15,992 nt of DNA from Candidatus Cloacimonadota bacterium. GTDB taxonomy: Bacteria > Cloacimonadota > Cloacimonadia > JGIOTU-2. Made by a program: the position numbers and the translations under genes. The notes under the pieces are model-generated. The model saw nothing but the letters and a program-made list of their open reading frames with translations. It was not told the DNA's origin and made no database searches. The stretch is from positions 1-15,992 of the forward strand of contig JAGHCS010000224.1 of assembly GCA_021160355.1 (NCBI GenBank). Reading direction: 5' to 3'. This document shows, piece by piece, positions 6,894-13,609 of the stretch; the first letter of the stretch is position 1, and every line of letters begins with the position of its first letter.

Positions 6894-8207
6894 CATACTA
6901 TCGAAAATAAAACTGACAGAGCAATACTGGTTGGCTTACAAACAGAAGGCAGAACATCCTATGATGTTGAAGAATCTCTTCAGGAGCTTAAACATCTGGC
7001 ACGGACTGCAAATGTCATTGTCACAGCTATAGAAACCCAAATACGCCCAAAACCTCATCCTGCATATTTTATTGGTTCGGGTAAAGCAAAAGAAATCGGT
7101 GCACTTGCCAGAAGAGAAGATGCGAACATCATTATTTTTGATGACAATCTCACTCCTTCCCAGGACAGGAATCTATCCAAAGCTACAAAGAAGCGTATCA
7201 TAGACCGCTCACAATTAATTCTTGATATTTTTGCCCAGCACGCACAAACAAAGCAAAGCAAATTACAGGTTGAGCTCGCACAATTGCAGTATAATCTTTC
7301 CCGATTAAAAGGTCGGTGGACGCATCTTTCCAGAATTGAAGGCGGTATTGGATTCCGCGGTCCAGGTGAGAAACAAATTGAGATCGACCGACGCCGAATA
7401 AATGATAGAATCACACATCTTAAATCAAAGCTTGAAGGCATTGAACAGATAAGCAAGACAAAAAGAAAAAGCAGAAAAGATATATTCTCTGTGAGTCTTG
7501 TTGGATATACAAATGCCGGCAAAAGCACGGTCTTAAATAGACTTACCTCGTCTCATCTTTACACTGCAGATCAGCTTTTTGCAACGTTAGAAACCATTAC
7601 AAGATCAAAAACTCTCGAAACAAAAGAGCGCATCGTCATTTCTGACACAATAGGTTTTATCAGAAAAATACCGCCTTACCTGATCGCTTCCTTTCACGCG
7701 ACCTTGCAGGAAGTTATTGAAGCAGACCTGCTGCTGCACGTAGTTGATATTTCACACCATAAATTATTTGAATATATGGATACTGTGTCTCAAACTCTGA
7801 AAGAAATTCAAGCAGATCATCAAGAAATGATATTGGTTTTTAATAAAATCGATCTTCTTCCGCGAAATCAATATATGTTCATGAAAAAGAAGCTTCGAAT
7901 TGATTATCCTGATTCCCCCTTTGTTTCTGCTCGAACAGGTGAAAATTTCGATGATATCGAAAATGCAATCTCAAAGAAGTTAGCTCATAGCAAGAAAAAT
8001 ATTATTCTTAAAATCCCAAACCAAGAGCAAAAGTTTATTTCCTATCTTTTTGATAATGCGGAAATTATTGAAAAGCGATACAATAATGATTCTGTGCGGT
8101 TGCGTATCAAGATCCCCCTTCAAAAATACAAACAGAATTATATATTATTTAGAAAATATGAGATCAGAAATAAAAGTGTTGCCAAGAGAAAACCTAAGCG
8201 AAAATGA
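6891..8207 (+). CDS. hflX: Ribosome-associated GTPase HflX (apparent ATA start)
   Basis: HflX binds the 50S subunit and, in studied bacteria, splits stalled or heat-damaged ribosomes using GTP. From the ATA the protein is 438 residues, normal for HflX, and opens (M)HTIENK then RAILVGLQ. The N-terminal domain carries FIGSGKA and the DxxLTPSQ-RNL segment. The linker holds GGIGFRGPGEKQ (about 151-162) and DRRRI. The G domain has G1 GYTNAGKST (205-213), LFATLE (switch I), G3 DTIGF (252-256), G4 NKID (318-321) and G5 SAR (346-348). Switch I reads LETITRS instead of the more common LDPTTR, a mild change. The C-terminus is strongly basic (KRKPKRK). No usual start codon exists upstream of 7284, which would delete the whole N-terminal domain. 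It follows the unknown gene by 20 bases, so is co-transcribed, and ends at a strong terminator. Confidence 0.9.
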   Translation: MHTIENKTDRAILVGLQTEGRTSYDVEESLQELKHLARTANVIVTAIETQIRPKPHPAYFIGSGKAKEIGALARREDANIIIFDDNLTPSQDRNLSKATKKRIIDRSQLILDIFAQHAQTKQSKLQVELAQLQYNLSRLKGRWTHLSRIEGGIGFRGPGEKQIEIDRRRINDRITHLKSKLEGIEQISKTKRKSRKDIFSVSLVGYTNAGKSTVLNRLTSSHLYTADQLFATLETITRSKTLETKERIVISDTIGFIRKIPPYLIASFHATLQEVIEADLLLHVVDISHHKLFEYMDTVSQTLKEIQADHQEMILVFNKIDLLPRNQYMFMKKKLRIDYPDSPFVSARTGENFDDIENAISKKLAHSKKNIILKIPNQEQKFISYLFDNAEIIEKRYNNDSVRLRIKIPLQKYKQNYILFRKYEIRNKSVAKRKPKRK

Positions 8208-8208
8208 A

Positions 8209-8250
8209 AAAAGCATCTGCAAGATCACAGATGCTTTTAAAAGTTTTTTT
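8209..8250. terminator. Bidirectional terminator between hflX and dnaN
   Basis: An 11-bp perfect stem AAAAGCATCTG (8209-8219) with its complement (8228-8238) encloses an 8-base loop. Rightward it ends in TTTT and has a second T run at 8244-8250. Leftward, past the dnaN stop at 8262, it ends in six T. It can stop both converging transcripts. Confidence 0.85.
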
Positions 8251-8261
8251 GACTGTTCTAA

Positions 8262-9380
8262 TTAATCGTTCGCGAGTCTCAATGGCATGAGGAGGAATAG
8301 GTTTTTTTGATCTTCTGGATATTCGATATTATAGAAAATACAAGGATCAAGTGAGTTTTCAAATTTTATTTGTACAATCTTCGTATCCACAAGCTGGAGT
8401 ATTTCAATTAAATATTTATAGTTAAAGCCGATCTGGAATTTTTCGAAATCATTCTCTATTTCCAGAACTTCTTCAGCTGATCCCTTATCGATATCTTCGG
8501 AGTGAATTTTAAGTTGATTTTTTGAAAAATTGAACACGATCTTAAAATTATCCTCGGAAGCAAGCAGGGATACTCGCTGAATCGCTTTAATGAGAGGTTC
8601 TACTTCGATATCAATTATTTTTGAATTATCGTAGGGTATTACTGCTTCGTAGTCGGGATAATTCGCTTCAATCAATCGTGAATAAATTTTATATGAATCA
8701 TATTCAAAGCTGATAGCGCTTTCTTCTGGTAATATCTTAATCTTGGGCTGGTCAGCATGGATAATTCTTCTAACCAGATTCACACCTTTTATTGGCATAA
8801 TAATATCGATCTTGTCCGTATCCAAAGTCAATGCAGTTTCGAATTTTCCTAATCGTTTTCCATCTGTAGCAATCATTTTTTGCTTTTTGGCATCCAGCTC
8901 CCAGAGAATACCTGAGAAAGCGGGTCTACCAATGTGTTCTGATACTGCAAATGATGTTTTCTCAACTAATTTTGAAAAGAGACCGGCATCCATAGTAAAA
9001 CTGTTTCCCCATTCTCTGTCGGGAATTTCAGGGAAATCTTCCGGGTCTGCATATATCAGACTGAATTCACTATGCTGACACTTAATATTGAGCATCTTGT
9101 TATCAAGCTCACAGTGAATTTCATCATCAGGAAGCGCACGAATAATATCCGTAAAATTTTTAGCGGGAATTGCAATTTTCCCGGATTCAAGTACATTGCA
9201 TTCTATTTCTGTCACTGCTGAAACCTCAAGGTCAGTAGCAGCAAGGCGAATGCTTCCCATCTCACCATTTGCTTCAAGGAGAATATTGGTGAGTATCTGC
9301 AAAGGATTTCTTACTGGTACAATGCTATTGATGAATTGGACTTTTTGTAAAATTTGATTTCTATGAACATTAAACTTCAT
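8262..9380 (-). CDS. dnaN: DNA polymerase III beta subunit (sliding clamp)
   Basis: Forms the ring-shaped homodimer that tethers DNA polymerase III and other repair factors to DNA. The 372 residues are the normal clamp length, with three similar domains (about 1-120, 125-245, 250-372). Recognisable segments include MKFNV at the start, an AATDLEVS strand in domain 1, FSLIYADPEDFPEIP, IATDGKRLG in domain 2, ASEDNFKI in domain 3, and the family's hydrophobic C-terminal LMPLRL. The ATG at 9378-9380 has only a weak GGGGTT-like site upstream. It is not next to dnaA; instead it follows hup, from which it is separated by a terminator. I do not see a clean promoter of its own, so it may rely on read-through or a poorly conserved promoter. 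Confidence 0.95.
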   Translation of the reverse strand: MKFNVHRNQILQKVQFINSIVPVRNPLQILTNILLEANGEMGSIRLAATDLEVSAVTEIECNVLESGKIAIPAKNFTDIIRALPDDEIHCELDNKMLNIKCQHSEFSLIYADPEDFPEIPDREWGNSFTMDAGLFSKLVEKTSFAVSEHIGRPAFSGILWELDAKKQKMIATDGKRLGKFETALTLDTDKIDIIMPIKGVNLVRRIIHADQPKIKILPEESAISFEYDSYKIYSRLIEANYPDYEAVIPYDNSKIIDIEVEPLIKAIQRVSLLASEDNFKIVFNFSKNQLKIHSEDIDKGSAEEVLEIENDFEKFQIGFNYKYLIEILQLVDTKIVQIKFENSLDPCIFYNIEYPEDQKNLFLLMPLRLAND

Positions 9381-9403
9381 GTATAACCCCGAATGGTTTT
9401 AAT

Positions 9404-9431
9404 AAAAAAAGCAAGGGGCTAGCCCCTTGCT
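9404..9431 (-). terminator. Terminator after hup, upstream of dnaN
   Basis: A 9-bp perfect GC-rich stem (9410-9418 with 9423-9431, loop CTAG) is followed on the minus strand by seven T (9410-9404). It lies 15 bases after the hup stop codon and 24 bases before the dnaN start. It should end most hup transcripts before dnaN. Confidence 0.85.
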
Positions 9432-9445
9432 CGTATAAATGGTGA

Positions 9446-9718
9446 TTATTTAACTGCTTCTTTAAGTTTTTTACCCGCTTTAAATTTGGGAACTTTAGTT
9501 GCAGGGATTTGAATCTTTTCACCAGTTGCAGGATTCAGACCCATACGTGCAGCTCTTTTTGCCACACTAAATGTTCCGAAGCCTACCATAGTGATCTTGT
9601 CACCTTTTTCAAGTCCTAACTTGATGCTATCAAATACAGAATTAACAGCGTCACCAGCTTTCTTCTTGGAAATGTCTGCACTCATAGCGACTTTCTCCAT
9701 TAACTCTTGTTTTGTCAT
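9446..9718 (-). CDS. hup: DNA-binding protein HU
   Basis: Small basic nucleoid protein that bends and compacts DNA as a dimer. From the ATG at 9716-9718 it is 90 residues, exactly HU size. The helical dimerisation part MTKQELMEKV... is followed by GFGTFSVAKRAARMGLNP (46-63), the family signature, with the DNA-intercalating proline at 63 (NPATG), and a Lys-rich end. The frame is open further up to a GTG at 9769, but GGAGG at 9728-9724 sits five bases before the ATG. The GTG itself overlaps the -35 box, so the short form is right. HU rather than IHF is favoured by the uninterrupted HU signature and the lone-gene setting. It has its own promoter and terminator, consistent with high expression. 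Confidence 0.95.
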   Translation of the reverse strand: MTKQELMEKVAMSADISKKKAGDAVNSVFDSIKLGLEKGDKITMVGFGTFSVAKRAARMGLNPATGEKIQIPATKVPKFKAGKKLKEAVK

Positions 9719-9740
9719 ATGTGCCTCCGCATCATTTTTT

Positions 9741-9769
9741 GCTATATGCAAACCATAAGTTACTGTCAC
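9741..9769 (-). promoter_or_regulatory. Promoter of hup
   Basis: On the minus strand GTGACA (9769-9764, 5 of 6 to the -35) is followed by a 17-base spacer and TATAGC (9746-9741, 4 of 6 to the -10), about 20 bases before the GGAGG of hup. A second, perfect TTGACA lies 15 bases upstream (9784-9779) but has no good -10 at the proper distance. Confidence 0.55.
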
Positions 9770-9812
9770 TACTTACTCTGTCAATTTTTTTTATAAAAAA
9801 AATATAAAATTT

Positions 9813-10589
9813 TTACTTGGCAATTCCACGTTCTGAATTTCCCACAAATTCAACAAAATGTTTTACTTCATCGATCATCTCTATTTCAGCCATAATTTTC
9901 TCTAATGCCTGTTTAGTATTAAGATTTGAATTATAGAATATTTTGTACAGCTTCTTTAATGTTGCTCTTGTTTCAGGAGAAAAGTTATTTCGTCGCAAAC
10001 CAACCGAGTTAAGCCCGACTGTTTTATAGGGGATACTTGCTCCACGAGTATAGGGTGCCACATCCTGACTTACACGCGAAAGCCCACCAATAAAGGAATA
10101 GCAGCCAATATGAACAAATTGATGAACCGGAGTTATACCGCCAATCGTTGCATTATTTTCAATGATAACGTGTCCTGCCAGATTAGCAGAATTCGCCATT
10201 ATAACCTGGTCACCAAGCTGGCAATCATGGGCAACATGGCTATAAGTCATGAGCAGGCAATGGCTTCCAACCCTGGTTGGCTGGTCGATATTAGTGGACC
10301 GATTAACAGTAGCAAATTCTCTTATGAGCGTGTATTCGCCGATCTCAACTGCAGTGTCTTCTCCAGCATATTTAAGATCCTGGGGCTCAGTGCCAATTAC
10401 AGCAGAATGAAAAATTCTGCACCCTTTTCCAATGCTCGAGCGACCATCTATCACGACATTTGACGATATTTTTACTCCGTCATGGAGTATTACTTTTGGT
10501 CCAATAATTGAAAAAGGTCCAATCTCTACATCATTTCCGATCTGTGCCTTTGGATCAATTATTGCTGTTTGATGAATTATTTGGGTCAT
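9813..10589 (-). CDS. lpxA: UDP-N-acetylglucosamine O-acyltransferase
   Basis: First enzyme of lipid A synthesis: moves a 3-hydroxyacyl chain from acyl carrier protein to the 3-OH of UDP-GlcNAc in the cytoplasm. The 258 residues begin MTQIIHQTAIIDPKA and form a left-handed hexapeptide beta-helix, then a helical C-terminus. The E. coli catalytic-site histidines have equivalents: His118 and His121 (SHVAHD, His121 being the catalytic base), His140 (LAGH) and His156 (VHQF). Gly169 is at the position of E. coli Gly173, the acyl-length ruler, suggesting room for a long (C14-like) chain; this is inference. Its ATG overlaps the end of lpxC/fabZ by 35 bases and has no Shine-Dalgarno, so translation is probably coupled. 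It is the last gene of the operon, and only a weak A/T-only hairpin follows. Confidence 0.95.
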   Translation of the reverse strand: MTQIIHQTAIIDPKAQIGNDVEIGPFSIIGPKVILHDGVKISSNVVIDGRSSIGKGCRIFHSAVIGTEPQDLKYAGEDTAVEIGEYTLIREFATVNRSTNIDQPTRVGSHCLLMTYSHVAHDCQLGDQVIMANSANLAGHVIIENNATIGGITPVHQFVHIGCYSFIGGLSRVSQDVAPYTRGASIPYKTVGLNSVGLRRNNFSPETRATLKKLYKIFYNSNLNTKQALEKIMAEIEMIDEVKHFVEFVGNSERGIAK

Positions 10590-11988
10590 TTTTTTTGATT
10601 AATTTTGCTTTTAATTCCCCTTCGCAGACCAATTTGTCATCTACATAAGTTTTGCCTTCGATCACATGTACCCCGACACGCGACCGTACTAATCTCATTC
10701 GAAATTCCAATCTATCCCCGGGAACAACAAGTTTTCTGAATTTAACTTTATCTATCGATAGAAAATACGCTATAAAATCACGAGGATCCGGACATTCATT
10801 AAGAACGAGAATACCACCTGTTTGAACCATTGCTTCTACAATGAGCACTCCGGGCATAACAGGATGATCCGGAAAATGTCCTTGAAAAAAGGGTTCATTT
10901 ATTGTAACATTTTTGATGCCGACGATCGATTCTCCGGGCGTGAAATCAATGATCTTATCAACGAGCAAAAAAGGATATCTATGTGGAAGTATTCTTTGGA
11001 TTGCCTCATTATCGAAGACAACGCCACTCGCTTCCTTTTTTTGATACTTTGCTTTTAATATTTCATTCTCATACTGTTGCTTGATTTTTTTTATCAGCTC
11101 GATGTTTGTTCTATGTCCGGAACGTGCAGCAAGAATATGCCCTTTTACAGAGATGCCCAGAAGTGCAAGATCACCAATGAGGTCAACAACTTTATGCCGT
11201 ACAAATTCATTATAATATCTTAAGGGAGTGGAATTGAGTAGCTTGTGTTCATTGAGATTGATCTCATCCTTCATATTAAAAAGAGCGCGGAGTTCATCAA
11301 TATCTTTATCAGAGAGACTTTCATCGCCGATTACGAGTGCATTATCAAGACTCCCACCCTTGATAAGCCCTGCTGCTTTGAGCTGTTTGATGTCATTAAT
11401 AAAACAGAAAGTTCTTGCAGAGGCAAATCCTTTTTCATATTCATCTTTGAGAGATACCATTGAGGTGTATTGCGGTTTAAGATTAGGATGATCAAAATCA
11501 ATGAAGAATGTTATTTTCAGAGATTCAGAAGGTACAACGACAACATCGACATTGTGTTCCGGTACAGAAAAAGAAAGCGGCTTTTTGATCTCAAGATACT
11601 TACGTTCAGCATTCTGTTTGACAATTCCGCTTTTTTTGAGCGCTTTCACAAATTCGATAGCGCTGCCGTCCGCTACAGGAATTTCCTCTCCATCAATTTC
11701 CACATAGATATTGTCGATTTCCAGCCCTTTTATTGCAGAAAGCACATGCTCGATTGTCGCAACTGTTGCATCTTTGATGCCTATATTCGTTCCTCGATCC
11801 AGGCTTTTTACATGTTGTATATCCGCAGGAATTTCCGGTTGACCCGGCAAATCTGTCCGACGAAAAATTATACCTGTGTTTTCCGGTGCAGGTTTAAATG
11901 TGACTGTACTGATGGTCCCGGTATGCAAGCCGATGCCAGTATAGCTTATTGAATCCTTAATTGTTTGTTGATTTTCATGAATGTACAT
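10555..11988 (-). CDS. lpxC/fabZ: Bifunctional LpxC-FabZ: UDP-3-O-acyl-GlcNAc deacetylase / 3-hydroxyacyl-ACP dehydratase
   Basis: One 477-residue protein holding two enzymes. The LpxC half (about 1-305) removes the acetyl group in the committed lipid A step. Its zinc ligands are visible as His81 (IEH), His265 and Asp269 (VRHKVVD), with Glu80 as base and His292 (SGH). The FabZ half (about 325-465) dehydrates 3-hydroxyacyl-ACP for fatty acid elongation; it has LPHRYPFLLVD, the catalytic His371 in GHFPDHPVMPG and Glu385 in IVEAM. The last dozen residues are a Lys/Asn/Ser-rich tail. Fusion places in one chain the two enzymes that share the 3-hydroxyacyl-ACP branch point; it is common in Bacteroidota and relatives. 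ATG 11986-11988 has AAGGAAG upstream and overlaps the end of lpxD by 14 bases. Confidence 0.97.
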   Translation of the reverse strand: MYIHENQQTIKDSISYTGIGLHTGTISTVTFKPAPENTGIIFRRTDLPGQPEIPADIQHVKSLDRGTNIGIKDATVATIEHVLSAIKGLEIDNIYVEIDGEEIPVADGSAIEFVKALKKSGIVKQNAERKYLEIKKPLSFSVPEHNVDVVVVPSESLKITFFIDFDHPNLKPQYTSMVSLKDEYEKGFASARTFCFINDIKQLKAAGLIKGGSLDNALVIGDESLSDKDIDELRALFNMKDEINLNEHKLLNSTPLRYYNEFVRHKVVDLIGDLALLGISVKGHILAARSGHRTNIELIKKIKQQYENEILKAKYQKKEASGVVFDNEAIQRILPHRYPFLLVDKIIDFTPGESIVGIKNVTINEPFFQGHFPDHPVMPGVLIVEAMVQTGGILVLNECPDPRDFIAYFLSIDKVKFRKLVVPGDRLEFRMRLVRSRVGVHVIEGKTYVDDKLVCEGELKAKLIKKNDPNNSSNSNN

Positions 11989-13030
11989 TATTGTCTTCCT
12001 TCTTTTTCAATTGATGGAAGTATTTACGCATTTCGGGTAATTCTTTTAATGAAGCGAGAATCCTTCTTTGCAAGCCGATATCCATTGCAGGATAGCCAAG
12101 CACGGTCTTATTGTCCGGAATATCATTAGGAACTCCGGATTGAGCGCCGATTTTGACATTACTGCCTATGTTCACATGATCTGCAATACCGACCTGCCCT
12201 GCAAAGATGCAGTTATTCCCAACCTTTGAACTTCCTGCAATCCCGACTTGTGAACAGAGGATTGAATATTCCCCCACTTCCACATTATGAGCGATTTGAA
12301 CGAGATTATCAATTCTTGATCCTTTACGAATTATCGTATCACCAAGGGCTCCCCTATCCACAGTTACATTCGCACCGATCTCCACATCATCTTCAATAAT
12401 GACTCTTCCTATCTGGGGTATCTTTTGATGCTTCTTTCCATCCCATATATAACCAAATCCGTCCGAACCGATCACACTCCCTGCGTGAATACTCACCTCA
12501 GATCCTATTTGTACTTCGCTGTAAATGGTCACTCCGGAATAGAAACAGCACCTTTCACCAATGATCACATCATTTTTTATTACAACGTTTTCATGAATTG
12601 CTGAGAAGTCTCCCAAAACAACATTCTCTCCGATCACGGCATTGGCAGCAATGAATATATTATCCGGAATTGTTACTGAGTCCGCAATTATTGCAGTGGG
12701 ATGAATATCCCTTCCCTTGACCGGCTTTTGAGTTGATTGTAAGAAAAAAGCCACGATCCTTAAGAATGAGAAGTAGGGCTTTGAACAGGTGATATAATTT
12801 CGTTTGGGTAATGTGTTCAGATCTAATGTATCAGGAATAATGAAAACGCCTGCTTGTGATTCTGCAAATGCTTTCTCAAATTTCGGATCCTGAAAAAAGA
12901 CCACAGTATTTTCATCTGCTTCTTCAAGAGAGGCAACTGCATTACAAGTACATTCTCGAATTTTAACGAGTTGACCTTCTGCGATCGCAGCAAGCTGTTC
13001 AAGTGGGAGGGTTAACGCGAATTGCTTCAT
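11975..13030 (-). CDS. lpxD: UDP-3-O-acylglucosamine N-acyltransferase
   Basis: Third lipid A step: adds the second 3-hydroxyacyl chain, amide-linked, from acyl-ACP. The 351 residues have the LpxD layout: an N-terminal uridine-binding domain (about 1-105, with VVFFQDPKF and TCSKPYFSF), a hexapeptide left-handed helix (about 108-310, starting IHPTAII), the GSDGFGY loop (188-194), and the catalytic His248 in NLVQIAHN. The C-terminal helix, with LGYPAMD before it, completes the fold. Its ATG shares bases with the TGA of the ompH gene (ATGA overlap at 13027-13030), with GAGG just upstream, so translation is coupled. Its end overlaps lpxC/fabZ by 14 bases. Confidence 0.96.
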   Translation of the reverse strand: MKQFALTLPLEQLAAIAEGQLVKIRECTCNAVASLEEADENTVVFFQDPKFEKAFAESQAGVFIIPDTLDLNTLPKRNYITCSKPYFSFLRIVAFFLQSTQKPVKGRDIHPTAIIADSVTIPDNIFIAANAVIGENVVLGDFSAIHENVVIKNDVIIGERCCFYSGVTIYSEVQIGSEVSIHAGSVIGSDGFGYIWDGKKHQKIPQIGRVIIEDDVEIGANVTVDRGALGDTIIRKGSRIDNLVQIAHNVEVGEYSILCSQVGIAGSSKVGNNCIFAGQVGIADHVNIGSNVKIGAQSGVPNDIPDNKTVLGYPAMDIGLQRRILASLKELPEMRKYFHQLKKKEDNNVHS

Positions 13031-13572
13031 TCCTCAGTTTTTTCTTTTGGCGCTGGGGTAGCGTTGATATTCAACTTCTCAATAACAGCTTCTGTGATAT
13101 CAATATCTTCATTTTTGATGTAGAGTACGACTTCACCCTGCATAGTGTTGAGCACAATATCCAAGCCGTTTTCTTCTGCGACTTCATTGATTGCAGCAAC
13201 TATCTTTTCACTGATAGGTGCAAGAAGCTCCATCTGGCGTTCAATCGCCTTATTACGATAATCATTAGCCAAATTATAGAAATCAGTCTCTTTTTGTTCG
13301 ATCTCTGCCAATTTCTGTTCGCGACGATCTTTGGAAACGATTGGAGGAAGGTTTTCATATTCATTCTTTAAACGGGTTATTTCTGCTTCTTTTTCATCCA
13401 GATCTTTTTCCCATTGGTCTGATTCCTGATAGAATTGCTGTTCCGCAATATTCTTTTCTTCAAAATCATTATACACTTTATCGACATCTATCACGCCGAT
13501 CTTTTGTGCAGCAAATCCCATGATAGGTATCAAGATCAATAACATCGCAATGATAATACCTTTGAACTTCAT
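13027..13572 (-). CDS. OmpH/Skp family periplasmic chaperone
   Basis: Periplasmic holdase that keeps unfolded outer-membrane proteins soluble on the way to the BAM complex. The 181-residue precursor has a signal peptide (MKFKG, hydrophobic core, cleavage near GFA at residue 21). It continues with QKIGVIDVDKVYNDFEE, the usual first strand of the family, and a long charged coiled-coil hairpin (about 37-125). It ends with the strand GLDIVLN / GEVVLYI and an acidic Lys/Glu-rich tail. AAGGAG lies eight bases before the ATG. It sits between bamA and lpxD, the classic place for ompH/skp, and shares ATGA with lpxD. Skp proteins diverge quickly, so the call rests on size, signal, coiled coil and position. 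Confidence 0.88.
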   Translation of the reverse strand: MKFKGIIIAMLLILIPIMGFAAQKIGVIDVDKVYNDFEEKNIAEQQFYQESDQWEKDLDEKEAEITRLKNEYENLPPIVSKDRREQKLAEIEQKETDFYNLANDYRNKAIERQMELLAPISEKIVAAINEVAEENGLDIVLNTMQGEVVLYIKNEDIDITEAVIEKLNINATPAPKEKTEE

Positions 13573-13609
13573 TATAACATCTCCTTATTATATATATAAA
13601 ATTATTTTT

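Noticed and set aside
7284..8207. hflX starting at TTG 7284 as a truncated gene
   Set aside because: The frame upstream encodes the conserved HflX N-terminal domain without a stop, so the gene is intact apart from its start codon.
9719..9769. Longer start (GTG 9769) for HU
   Set aside because: The GTG overlaps the -35 box and HU is 90 residues from ATG 9718, which has GGAGG upstream.
9789..9809. Terminator after lpxA
   Set aside because: The stem TTTTATA/TATAAAA is A/T only and weak; in such A/T-rich DNA it could be chance.
11470..11952. 160-residue open frame on the + strand inside lpxC
   Set aside because: It is antisense to the well-supported LpxC domain, with an Arg/Cys/Phe-rich composition typical of shadows.
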